Assembly: GCA_940337035.1 (NCBI GenBank)
Contig: CALNHX010001923.1
Span: forward strand, 124,001 to 188,000
DNA length: 64,000 nucleotides
Direction: 5' to 3'
DNA from: Agriotes lineatus
Lineage: Eukaryota > Arthropoda > Insecta > Coleoptera > Elateridae
Shown: positions 33,333-45,500 of the stretch, piece after piece
How positions within the stretch are numbered: the first letter of the stretch is position 1
Layout: each line of letters opens with the position of its first letter
The notes under the pieces: generated by a model
Database searches by the model: none
Told to the model about the DNA's origin: nothing
What the model saw: only the letters and a program-made list of their open reading frames with translations
Position numbers and translations under genes: made by a program

Positions 33333-34978
33333 AAAATTAGCCTGTTACGGTATTAAAAAGCTTTACGACACCCACCCAAGGTGAGCATCGCACCACGGAA
33401 TCGGTCCTGAAAAACTGGCGCACTTGCCCTGAAATCGGTTCGAAATAGGCTAATAGGCCACGGCTGGAACGCTCAGGGAGTCGGGCGTGAGTCACACGAT
33501 ACGTTCTGGGCAAGCGTGTTGCGGCATGATATATATATAGGGTATGTCGAAATCATGAGGGCGCCACCAAGCCTGTCTTAACCCGGCTAACCGGGCCTGG
33601 ACGGTTAGACGGGAGCGAAGCACGCAAAATACTCCGCCGATAGGATTACTCAAGAATTGCAAGGTCAAATAACAATTTCGGGGTTGCCTTATGCAAGGAT
33701 TGTAATTAGGTGTCAATCCGACCGCGACTACGCAGCTGTCTCACCCACCTGTACGCTCAAAGCTCTCTCCTTCCGTCGCACAATAATCAGTACAATGAAG
33801 GGGGCGCTTATCTGAAACAGAACATGCACAAGTCGAAACAAAACAATAGTTCCCTTAGCTAACAAATCATGTATTGACTAACGGGTTTACAATGGGGCAG
33901 CAGAGTGCGTCGCACTATATCTATAAATGGATTCTAACTAAGGGCACCAGCTGGCGCGCGCTCTAAACTTAGCGACAGATGTTGAACAGTAATGAACAGT
34001 AATGAACAGTAATGAACAGTAATGAGCAGTAATGAGTACAAATATGCTGGCGCGACGCCTTATGCAGCGAACAGCAAAGATCAAATTAGCACTCGCGACA
34101 TGGACAGTCTGCTATTCTGAATGAATGCACAAATATGCTGGCGCGACGCCTTATGCAGCGAACAGCAAAGATCAAATTAGCACTCGCGACATGGACAAAT
34201 ATGACGACAGTGCCTGTAGGCACCAGAGATGTGACGGCTCGCTCGCGTTCACAGCGGTAATCAGTTCAAAGAGACATACCTTAATAATGTAGGCGGTTGG
34301 GGAGCCTGGTACAGTTGAGGTGCGACAGGCTGCAGTCTTAGGTGGCAGGTACCTTCGATGTTCGACGGCTATAGGGATGAGTGCACATCCGCCATAATGG
34401 CGACGTGAGACGCGTCAGGACGCGTACGACGGGACGACGAAAAATTGGCCACTTTCGTTCTGCGGGACAGATCCTCGTAGGTCGAGATGAAGGGGGCACG
34501 ACCCCTTACTTACGGAAGCAGGAACTGGGCTCAAAAACACCCACGCTACGCCGAAGACAATTCGAAACTCACACTCACAACCACCACACAAGCGTTCTCT
34601 GCAACGGGCTGCGGTCAACTGCCCAGAGGGAAGCGCTGGCAAAGGTCACCTTGGTCGCGTCCCCACGTGACTAAACCTCGGCAGCCAATCGCGGGGCGAT
34701 AAAATGAAACAAATTAATGCCGACACCAATGGTATCACGCCTCAACGGCGTGCTTTCTAGAAGATTCGGAATTCTTGCGGGCGATACGCTCGGCTGCCAC
34801 AGCGCCATCAGAGGGGAGCTCCAACCGACGAGAAATGCTGCGCTTGGGGCCAAATATGTGCGAAATCATGATTCTGGAATTAGGCGATGGAGCCAAATAA
34901 AGAACTAAAAGGGTTTAGCATACGAGCACGCTGCCCTAAAGCCTAGGTGGCTATTTAAAATACCAAAATGACCTAACA
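33333..34978 (-). repeat. Family A LTR, middle, shared by A1 and A2
   Basis: TGTTACGG to CCTAACA, 1646 bp. It serves as 5' LTR for A1 and 3' LTR for A2. Inside are a decamer array of AATGAACAGT (about 33981-34030) and a 91-bp unit starting ACAAATATGCTGG, repeated at 34038 and 34129 (second copy partial). Part of this region is missing from the left LTR. Confidence 0.88.
33981..34197. repeat. Tandem repeats inside the middle LTR
   Basis: Five or so copies of a decamer AATGAACAGT (with GTTGAACAGT and AATGAGCAGT variants), then a 91-bp unit from 34038 repeated at 34129 and losing the match near 34197. Confidence 0.75.
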
Positions 34979-36848
34979 CTCTCCTTACTTGAAAGAGAGT
35001 TCCCCGAAGTCTCTTAAAATCAACGGGGCATTTTGGCTGCGGCGCCACGAGCACTCAAACGACCGGAAATGCTGATACGATAGCTGTACCCCCAAAGGAA
35101 TTACGCACACCAGCCACCAGATAGGGTACGACAGGAGGGAAGAGAGAAGAGGAAGAAGAAAGACTGGATACGCCAGTGGAAATACGAAAATTGGGTAGGA
35201 CCTGGCGGTTCGCTGATGGCTAGCTCTCACTCCCCGGACCACGGAAGACGGGCGACAAAAAAAACTAGCTGTCCCAAAGGAGTGGCGCTCCGCCAGGGGT
35301 CCACAAAACGATTCGTGTCTGGCTCCCTCGGGGAACCAAACGGGCAAAGACTAGGCAGACTGAGGACAGTCTCGCCGATCCGGCTCGACTGCCCCTCCCA
35401 AAATAGGAGTGCCACAACAACGGTTAGCAAAACCACGTCGATAATCGACCAGCAAAACGATTAAAAAAAAAGGTAACCGACCAGACCCGAAACGGGTGTG
35501 GCACGCACTGCGGCGACGGCCACGAAACGCCGACTGGACCTTAACACCGGGTCCATGACGGTCGCCTAACAGTGCGGTTTTGGAAGGTGGAAAGAGAAAG
35601 AGAACAACGGGGTTGGGTAGTTGTCGCCGGGACACGGTAGATAGTAATGACAAGGGGAAACGAAAGGTAAAGATAGAGCATAGAGAAGGAGGGTTTGGGG
35701 TTCCAAATCGAAACCGTAAAAATATCTAAAAAAAACAAGCGGTTAGCGCTCGTCAAGATCGGGTCAATAGAACGTCTTACTCCCATGCACACTTCCGACC
35801 AACCGTTCCAAAAGAACATGGGGAGGGGGGAAAAGGGATAAGTCCCTCGCAACCTGTCCCACAAGCCACCTGAAGAGGGCACGTTGCGCGTCACGGGATC
35901 GGCGCATTGTGGGGTTCCCACAACAAGGAAGCTCGGGGAAAGGCAGGTACTACTGAAGATACGGCTCTAAGCCGGCGGTATGGCCGTCGAGGCCTACAAA
36001 AAAAGGAAGGGGGGTTAAGGAAAACGGGCGCTAGTAGACTAAACGTCCGTGGGATTGGGTTTTAGGTCTTTCGCGTGCCAAGTGCCTTTCGGGGCACCGG
36101 TCTCGTCGGACAGCTCGTAAGTGGCAAGCGAAACTTGCCGATTGATATAAAACGACCCTATAAATTTCGGAGCCAACTTGGCGTTAAAATATTTCGCCGC
36201 ATCGGAAAGTACGTAATTTCGTCGCCAGACGGTATCGCCAACGGCAAACTGAGCCGGGCGCCTTCGCAAATCGTATGTCGCCTTGGAAGCTTTGTACGCC
36301 ATGTCTAGTCGCTTGACTATGTCTTCATATACCGACCTTAACGCGGGAGTCCGTCGTAACAAGTCTTCGCGACTCTCTACTCGTATTTGTTCAGAAAAAT
36401 CCACCTCCTCGGGGTTATTGGCGCGCGTCCCCTCTAACTGTATCTCTCTGCCGAAATTGGCGAAATATGGGGTCATGCCGGTGACTTCGTGTACTGCGGT
36501 ACGCACTGCGCAAGCGACTTTTGACAAATATTTATCCCACTCCCGGTGGTTGTCTTTCACGTACGACGCTAGCATAGTTTTTAATACTCGATTAACGCGT
36601 TCTACGGGGTTGGCCTGCGCATGGTAATGCGCGTTAAAGATAATTCGTGATTTATACGTATCGGTAAGTTGTCGGAATTATCTACTGCGAAACTGTACGC
36701 CGTTGTCAACCAAGACGTACTGAGGTGCTCCAAAGAGCAAGAAAACATCGTTCTCAATTTTCTGAGTCACCGCGATCGCGGTGGCGGTACGCAACGGGAA
36801 GAAAAGGGTAAATTTGGTAAAGTAGTCAGCCACGGACAGAATATATAC
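34979..36848 (-). pseudogene. A2 3' untranslated region and integrase C-terminal part
   Basis: The counterpart of 25451-27319. Pol coding ends at 36039, and the integrase C-terminal domain is intact from there to 36575. The shared TAA is at 36678-36680, and coding then runs into the family B insertion at 36848. The missing middle of pol resumes at 51523. The few substitutions against A1 include a Val to Phe change in EEVDVSEQ. Confidence 0.88.
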
Positions 36849-38516
36849 TGTTACATCAACAATTGCCGATGGTAAATCGGAACATGCTCGCACTAACTCA
36901 GGAGAAGGGTCGTGGGCAACTTACCTTCAAAAAAAACTACAGATCGAACGGATAAGGGCGCCAAGGGGTTTGCAGCCTTATGTTCCACTAGTTCGTTTAA
37001 GCAAAAAAACCACTAAACTCGCTCAAGATAGCAATGCAACGTAAACAATAAAACAAAACCCACAGGGTGATAAATCGTATAATATTTCTAAGATTTAATG
37101 GATCGGATAACAGGGAGGCATAAAATTGTTTTGTAATTACTGGCATAAAGTACACCTACAAGACTAGCACAAAATAAATATATATCACAGCAGGCAAATA
37201 TATATCACATTATTACTTATTTCATAAATTCAATCGGGTGCATCCGAAATCGCAGCTAGGCTGACGGCCTCGTAACTAATTTCTAAATGAGCTTACTTTC
37301 AGCACTAAATTAGGCCAAAACACATTGATTAATAGCAAACCGAAGGCTAAGAGAATGTTACCGTTGTACTGCGTTCCATTTTTTTAATATGTATCAAGTT
37401 AATAATTTACGGATACCCACGTAAGCAATCAGATCTGTCTGCCTTATGGAAATAAGCACTGCTGAATATTGTTCCAGCTATTTTAATTAATCCGAAGGAG
37501 CATGGAACTATCGCAACTAGGTTTGCCACTCGCTCAGCGAAATTTCAATCCAAAATGAGCTTCGGCGAATTTACTTTAACATAAGCACAGCGAAGCTCGC
37601 ACTTCGTGTGACCCTTGATTACAACAATTACTTGCGGTGAAGCCGCTAATAACAGAACCCTATATGAATTGCTAAACAAGATAACGCAGGCAATTGAAAA
37701 TTCCAGTGCATCCTAGCAGTTAACGAACATAATACAATGCCGCACAACGAAATCGTTTGAGAGTTCATATAACAAATTGCAAAATAATCGAGGTAGGTTT
37801 CAAACCAGGCTCGGCCTCACGAGCTCACTCCAAACACCAGGGGGCTGCTCCTACGGGAAGCTGTGAGCCACCACGAACCGGACTGCCTCAAATCTCTCCG
37901 AGGGGCGTGCGAAGAACTACAGCCATCGACTTTGGGATGATCTCAGCCCGAAGCAAGGAAGATCTCAGCCCGAAGCAAGGAGCTGAGTAAACACAACCAA
38001 AATTAGTGGACGAATAAGAAGAGAGAAGCGTGCTTACCCAAAAAAGTCTGATATTCGCCTAACAGAAAAATGTGCTTTACACAAACAGAGGTTTTGGTAA
38101 CTTTTCTGGCCCATCGACGGAAAGGATGTTAAAATAGCGGCTGCCACAACAACTAGGTTCTTTGGGCGTCCTTTACGAACCCTTCTTTCAGTTCAGCTTC
38201 CTACATGGGAGACGATGCACCTCGAAGATTGTCCAAACAAACAATTTAGCGGGCAGACATCTTAGCAAGCAACTTTTCACGAAAAACGGACGCTTCCCTA
38301 ACGCCATCTCACGACAACGGCGGAAGTTGTTGGTGCCGATACTACAGAGCCCTGAACCGGTATTTTAAATACGAACTTTCCAAAGAGAAAATAGAAACCT
38401 GTGTTTCCACTAGATCTGTTTCAATTTCGGATTGTATTGTTCGAGAAACAACGAAGGTTGCCTGCTATCAGGCGGAGAGTACTGCATAATTACGAGAAAA
38501 CAATTCATTGGTTTCA
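36849..38516 (-). repeat. Family B 3' LTR
   Basis: Runs TGTTACATCAAC to CATTGGTTTCA on the plus strand. Followed at 38517 by ACTCCCCCCTTTCTT, the complement of a polypurine tract AAGAAAGGGGGGAGT. It matches 49855-51522 except for at least three bases (near 37156-37157 and 37610). Confidence 0.93.
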
Positions 38517-39285
38517 ACTCCCCCCTTTCTTAAAGAGGTTTGACCCTCAAACATCCAAACTACAACCATATAAACCACGAAAACCCGCACCTCAGAACAA
38601 CAACTACTGGTGTGGACAGAGGTGACACCCAGAGGACCTTGAAGCCACACGACCCACACGACAGGGATCGAGTCTACTCGTCGCTGCGAGGTGGAGAGTG
38701 CTGCGCCGGTGAGCAGACCCGTGACGACCCATCGCGGAGCGGTCCCAGACCCGAGACCCCCCAAACATCATCCCAAGACCACACCAAGTACCCGCCCCCT
38801 TGAATACTTCCAAAACAAAAAAAAACCCCGAGGTGGAAGATACCCCGGCAGTTATGGTACTGCTAGACCGAAATAGGACTACAAAAACAAACTAAGAGAA
38901 CGATCAGGGTTCTTCTTTTGACGATCGTGAGGAGAAGGTAACCCCGGGAAAAGAGGATCTAAAGGAGATCAGTGAAGCGACAGGCAGAGCCAGATTTATG
39001 CTCCTCACCAATCATACTGGTTGAGGGTTCCTCCCACACCGCGTACGGAGGGGACAAAGGTCCCTACAACCTTTACCTCATGCATTCCGAAGACTCCATT
39101 CACGCTCAAGTCACAAACATACCAGATCAAAGAGAAAGTTAGAAAAATAGGAAAGCAACTCATGGGATCCCCACATTCATACCGAAGACCATATACTCTG
39201 AACGAAAAGGAAAAGGGATAGGTAAATGTCGGAAGGAAAGAAGGCGAAGAATGAAGGACTGATCGTCTCGACACAAACTAAATCA

Positions 39286-39467
39286 TTCACCAGAAAAATC
39301 TGTGAACAATAATCCCGAACTATCGGAAACTCGCTTGTACGAACCAAAAGACGTTCACCAGGAAAATCTGTGAACAATGATCCCTCACTAACGGAAACTT
39401 AATCGTACAGCAAAAAAAGGTTCACCAGAAGAATCTGTGAACGATAACTCCGTTTTAACGGAAACAA
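39286..39467. repeat. Three-unit 68-bp tandem array
   Basis: Each unit starts TTCACCAG and contains AATCTGTGAAC and CGGAAAC. Duplicated at 44148-44329. Confidence 0.75.
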
Positions 39468-39687
39468 ACCTAACACTGAACAACCAACTACTCGCGAATG
39501 TTAACCTAAACCCAACAAGTACTAGTGTCAAGCAACCCAAAATCCCTCAAATGACGTAAACGGTACATAACCTAAATAAATATTGCAAGACACCAGGTGC
39601 TAACCAAACGACACCTACAAAACTCACATTCGCAAGCATTCAGCTACCCTAATGCTAAAGAGACGGGGAGAACAAGATGATATAGCT

Positions 39688-39923
39688 CCCTATACTCTAA
39701 AATGGGGAAAACAAGATGATAATGATCCCTATGGTGACCTTCCCTGCGTGCCCAACCAACCACCCTATACTCTAAAAAAAGGAAAAGCAAGATGACAATG
39801 CTTCCTATCGTGACCTTCCCTGCGTGCCCAACCAACCACCCTATACTCTAAAAAAGAGGAAAAGCAAGATGACAATGCTTCCTATAGTGACCTTCCCTGC
39901 GTGCCCAACCAACCACCCTATAA
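39688..39923. repeat. Three-unit 76-bp tandem array
   Basis: Each unit starts CCCTATACTCTA and ends in CCTGCGTGCCCAACCAACCA. Duplicated at 44550-44785. Confidence 0.78.
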
Positions 39924-39928
39924 CACGC

Positions 39929-42573
39929 TCACTCTAAATCCTCATCTTCATGAACCTTTAAATCCTGTACATGCCACGAACCTAAACTCCGACGAGTGTC
40001 AAAATCCTCCAGCTCATACACATTCGGCGATACCTTTTGTCTAACACGGCATTTGATAAACTTGGGAGTCAGCTTGGCAGCCACGTAATCGGCCTTATTC
40101 GAGAGGGTGTAATTCCTCTTCCACACAGTCTGACCTAACTCTAAACTAACTGGTCGACGCCTCAAATTATAACGCTGAGTGCTGGTATGGAAAGCCTTAT
40201 CGAGACGCGCCTTAACAGTAGCATAAATGCTCCTCAAACCCTTAAGATGTTCGTTAAGATCGGTCCGATCGTGGAAATCAAGAGGTTGGTTGCCCTGGTC
40301 CCGAAGTCGATGCATCTTCCCCGACAGACACGGTTCTCTACCAAAATTCAAATAGGCTGGGGAATAACCTGTAACTTCATGTACCGCTGTACGTAACGCA
40401 TAACCCAACTGTGGTAACTTCTCATCCCATGTTCGATGATCGTTGTTAACATAGGACCGTATCATGGTCTTGATGACTCGATTCACCCGTTCACATGGGT
40501 TTGCCTGTGGATGGTAATTGGCATTATACACAATCTTGCTGTCATAGCGCTTGGCTAAATCCCGAAATGCCTTACTGACGTACTGCTTCCCATTATCACA
40601 AATTATCCTCTCGGGAGCACCGAAGACCAACATAACCTCATTCTCAAGATGTTTAACCACCGCCGCACTCGTAGCTGTCTTCAGAGGGAACATCATTGCA
40701 TACTTCGTGAAACAATCGACAACAACCAAAATAAACCGATTACGCTTAGCTGACACCGGAAGCGGACCTACCAAATCAGTACAGATAACCTCCCAAGGAA
40801 GAGAAAGAATACGCTTGTGCATTTCACCATAAGGTTTCCTCTGGTCGGGTTTCTGGGAAGTACACACTGGGCATCTACGAACGTAACGGGCCACATCGAC
40901 GTTCATCTTTGGCCAGTAATAACGAGCTGAAACACGCCTAAGAGTTTTGAAATAACCAAAGTGTCCAGCCGTCGGCTCATCATGATTCTCCACTAAAACT
41001 TTGGCACGTAAAGATTTTGGAACCACCAGCTTCCAATCACAATCCCTATTCAAGTTAGGAGACCCTGCATGCGTTAACTTAAAGATGTTATTGCCCTGCA
41101 CACGCCACTGGGGAAAATTGTGAGGGGTTTCGACGATTCTTGCCCTAAGCTTCGTATACCACTGGTCCTGGTCGGCTTCCTGAATCTCAATTGCTGCTAT
41201 AGCCCTAGACAACGCATCCGGTACTACATTCTCAGATCCCTTACGGTAACTAATCGTGAAATCGTAACCCTGTAACCTTAACGCCCAACGAGCTAAACGA
41301 CCTGATGGATTCTGTAGCTTCCATAACCACAATAGAGAATGGTGATCGGTGACAACATGGAATTGGACTCCTTCCACATACGGGCGGAACTTCTCGATAG
41401 CCCATACCACAGCGAGACACTCGAGCTCGGTTGCTGAAAAATTTTTCTCCTGGTGAGTCAAACTCCTGCTAGCATAGGCAATAACACGCTCTTCCCCTCC
41501 GATCTTCTGGGTGAGTACGCAACCTAAACCAACTTGTGAGGCATCAGTCTGCAAGGTGAAAGGTTCCTTGAAATCCGGACAAGTCAAGATAGGGGCCGAA
41601 ACTAGACACTGTTTTATGTCTTGAAATGCTGCCTCGGCCTCAGGATTCCAGCTAAAAGTCGCCGACTTCCGAGTCAATCGATGAAGTGGTGCCACACGAG
41701 AAGCAAAATCTCTAACAAACCTCCTATACCACGAGATGAGCCCTACAAAACGCCGGACATCCTTACTAGACTTTGGAGTAAAATAATTCACCATACACTC
41801 AACCTTAGACGGATCTACTCGCAAGCCTTGCCTATCGATGACATAACCTAAATATTTCAGTTGCGATTTCACAAACTCACACTTCTCGGGATTGACCGTG
41901 AGTCCAGCCTGTAACAATCTGGTGAAGACCTTTTGCAGAATCTCTAAATGCATCGTGAAGGTAGGGGTGGCCACAATGATATCATCCAAATAAACTGACA
42001 CGTAAGGTGTTAAGTCAGAACCCAACAGCTGGTCTACCAAACGCTGAAAAGTCCCGGGGGCATTATGTAACCCGAACGGTAATCTACGGAACTGGTAGAG
42101 CCCCTTACCAGGAACGACAAATGCTGTCTTCTCCTTGCTGCTCTCCTCCAACTCCACCTGCCAATAAGCGGACTTTAAATCAATGGACGATAAGTATTGG
42201 GCGTTAGAAAGCCTATCAAGAATGACGGACATATACGGCAAAGGGTACGCATCCCGCTTGGTCACGCTGTTCACCTTCCTGAAATCTACGCAGAACCGAT
42301 ATTCCCCGCTGGACTTCTTGACCATCACCACTGGTGAGCTCCATGGCGAAGAAGAAGGTTCAATGACTCCCAACTCTAGCATGGTGTCAATTTCCTGGTC
42401 AATCTTTTCCTGAATATAGGGCGACACCGGATAGTAACGCTGTTTAATAGGAAGGGCATCTCCCGTGTCGATAACATGCTTGACCCCTTTGGCACAACCT
42501 AAGCCTGGCTTCATCTGCTGGAAAAAATGTGCCACCAAGTCATCTAAGGCTTGAGCCTCCCCACTGGTTAGGT
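39929..42573 (-). pseudogene. Second, 5'-truncated copy of family B pol
   Basis: It matches residues from about 203 to the end of the full pol at 44791-48024. It lacks the protease and enters directly from LTR sequence at 42576. RT, RNase H and integrase motifs are all intact. It is not linked to a gag frame or to a start, so it is unlikely to be translated. It differs from the full copy by Asn in QEKNFSATE, where the other has Lys. Confidence 0.9.
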
Positions 42574-42575
42574 GT

Positions 42576-45500
42576 TAGCAGTTAACGAACATAATACAAT
42601 GCCGCACAACGAAATCGTTTGAGAGTTCATATAACAAATTGCAAAATAATCGAGGTAGGTTTCAAACCAGGCTCGGCCTCACGAGCTCACTCCAAACACC
42701 AGGGGGCTGCTCCTACGGGAAGCTGTGAGCCACCACGAACCGGACTGCCTCAAATCTCTCCGAGGGGCGTGCGAAGAACTACAGCCATCGACTTTGGGAT
42801 GATCTCAGCCCGAAGCAAGGAAGATCTCAGCCCGAAGCAAGGAGCTGAGTAAACACAACCAAAATTAGTGGACGAATAAGAAGAGAGAAGCGTGCTTACC
42901 CAAAAAAGTCTGATATTCGCCTAACAGAAAAATGTGCTTTACACAAACAGAGGTTTTGGTAACTTTTCTGGCCCATCGACGGAAAGGATGTTAAAATAGC
43001 GGCTGCCACAACAACTAGGTTCTTTGGGCGTCCTTTACGAACCCTTCTTTCAGTTCAGCTTCCTACATGGGAGACGATGCACCTCGAAGATTGTCCAAAC
43101 AAACAATTTAGCGGGCAGACATCTTAGCAAGCAACTTTTCACGAAAAACGGACGCTTCCCTAACGCCATCTCACGACAACGGCGGAAGTTGTTGGTGCCG
43201 ATACTACAGAGCCCTGAACCGGTATTTTAAATACGAACTTTCCAAAGAGAAAATAGAAACCTGTGTTTCCACTAGATCTGTTTCAATTTCGGATTGTATT
43301 GTTCGAGAAACAACGAAGGTTGCCTGCTATCAGGCGGAGAGTACTGCATAATTACGAGAAAACAATTCATTGGTTTCAACTCCCCCCTTTCTTAAAGAGG
43401 TTTGACCCTCAAACATCCAAACTACAACCATATAAACCACGAAAACCCGCACCTCAGAACAACAACTACTGGTGTGGACAGAGGTGACACCCAGAGGACC
43501 TTGAAGCCACACGACCCACACGACAGGGATCGAGTCTACTCGTCGCTGCGAGGTGGAGAGTGCTGCGCCGGTGAGCAGACCCGTGACGACCCATCGCGGA
43601 GCGGTCCCAGACCCGAGACCCCCCAAACATCATCCCAAGACCACACCAAGTACCCGCCCCCTTGAATACTTCCAAAACAAAAAAAAACCCCGAGGTGGAA
43701 GATACCCCGGCAGTTATGGTACTGCTAGACCGAAATAGGACTACAAAAACAAACTAAGAGAACGATCAGGGTTCTTCTTTTGACGATCGTGAGGAGAAGG
43801 TAACCCCGGGAAAAGAGGATCTAAAGGAGATCAGTGAAGCGACAGGCAGAGCCAGATTTATGCTCCTCACCAATCATACTGGTTGAGGGTTCCTCCCACA
43901 CCGCGTACGGAGGGGACAAAGGTCCCTACAACCTTTACCTCATGCATTCCGAAGACTCCATTCACGCTCAAGTCACAAACATACCAGATCAAAGAGAAAG
44001 TTAGAAAAATAGGAAAGCAACTCATGGGATCCCCACATTCATACCGAAGACCATATACTCTGAACGAAAAGGAAAAGGGATAGGTAAATGTCGGAAGGAA
44101 AGAAGGCGAAGAATGAAGGACTGATCGTCTCGACACAAACTAAATCATTCACCAGAAAAATCTGTGAACAATAATCCCGAACTATCGGAAACTCGCTTGT
44201 ACGAACCAAAAGACGTTCACCAGGAAAATCTGTGAACAATGATCCCTCACTAACGGAAACTTAATCGTACAGCAAAAAAAGGTTCACCAGAAGAATCTGT
44301 GAACGATAACTCCGTTTTAACGGAAACAAACCTAACACTGAACAACCAACTACTCGCGAATGTTAACCTAAACCCAACAAGTACTAGTGTCAAGCAACCC
44401 AAAATCCCTCAAATGACGTAAACGGTACATAACCTAAATAAATATTGCAAGACACCAGGTGCTAACCAAACGACACCTACAAAACTCACATTCGCAAGCA
44501 TTCAGCTACCCTAATGCTAAAGAGACGGGGAGAACAAGATGATATAGCTCCCTATACTCTAAAATGGGGAAAACAAGATGATAATGATCCCTATGGTGAC
44601 CTTCCCTGCGTGCCCAACCAACCACCCTATACTCTAAAAAAAGGAAAAGCAAGATGACAATGCTTCCTATCGTGACCTTCCCTGCGTGCCCAACCAACCA
44701 CCCTATACTCTAAAAAAGAGGAAAAGCAAGATGACAATGCTTCCTATAGTGACCTTCCCTGCGTGCCCAACCAACCACCCTATAACACGCTCACTCTAAA
44801 TCCTCATCTTCATGAACCTTTAAATCCTGTACATGCCACGAACCTAAACTCCGACGAGTGTCAAAATCCTCCAGCTCATACACATTCGGCGATACCTTTT
44901 GTCTAACACGGCATTTGATAAACTTGGGAGTCAGCTTGGCAGCCACGTAATCGGCCTTATTCGAGAGGGTGTAATTCCTCTTCCACACAGTCTGACCTAA
45001 CTCTAAACTAACTGGTCGACGCCTCAAATTATAACGCTGAGTGCTGGTATGGAAAGCCTTATCGAGACGCGCCTTAACAGTAGCATAAATGCTCCTCAAA
45101 CCCTTAAGATGTTCGTTAAGATCGGTCCGATCGTGGAAATCAAGAGGTTGGTTGCCCTGGTCCCGAAGTCGATGCATCTTCCCCGACAGACACGGTTCTC
45201 TACCAAAATTCAAATAGGCTGGGGAATAACCTGTAACTTCATGTACCGCTGTACGTAACGCATAACCCAACTGTGGTAACTTCTCATCCCATGTTCGATG
45301 ATCGTTGTTAACATAGGACCGTATCATGGTCTTGATGACTCGATTCACCCGTTCACATGGGTTTGCCTGTGGATGGTAATTGGCATTATACACAATCTTG
45401 CTGTCATAGCGCTTGGCTAAATCCCGAAATGCCTTACTGACGTACTGCTTCCCATTATCACAAATTATCCTCTCGGGAGCACCGAAGACCAACATAACCT

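Larger units (their letters stand above)
24156..36848 (-). mobile_element. Family A Ty3/Gypsy tandem array, left portion (A1 plus the 3' part of A2)
   Basis: LTR (24156-25450), A1 internal region (25451-33332), shared LTR (33333-34978), then the 3' part of the A2 internal region (34979-36848). A2 continues after the family B insertion at 51527-56073 and ends in a third LTR start at 56074. A1 and A2 match almost base for base, with a few substitutions per kilobase. Sharing one LTR between two internal regions is the signature of an array made by recombination, not of two separate insertions. Confidence 0.85.
38517..39928 (-). other. Family B 3' untranslated region with two tandem arrays
   Basis: No envelope gene is visible. 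Two arrays are present: units starting TTCACCAG at 39286, 39354 and 39421 (period about 68 bp), and units starting CCCTATACTCTA at 39688, 39763 and 39839, closing near 39916 (period about 76 bp). The frames here are short and repeated only because the DNA is. The duplicate lies at 43379-44790. Confidence 0.75.
37714..42573. repeat. 4860-bp tandem duplication, left unit
   Basis: It covers the last 803 bp (plus strand) of the LTR, the 3' untranslated region and most of pol. It is repeated at 42576-47435 with an offset of 4862. A 2-bp filler GT (42574-42575) joins the units. I saw one base difference between them (near 41438 and 46300), giving Asn for Lys in the RNase H region. Confidence 0.93.

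Noticed and set aside
37757..37990. Identical 77-codon frame seen also at 42619 and 50763
   Set aside because: It lies inside the family B LTR copies. Repetition comes from the LTR and duplication, not from a conserved gene.
39286..39467. CRISPR-like array
   Set aside because: Units are adjacent degenerate tandem repeats without spacers, inside a eukaryotic retrotransposon.
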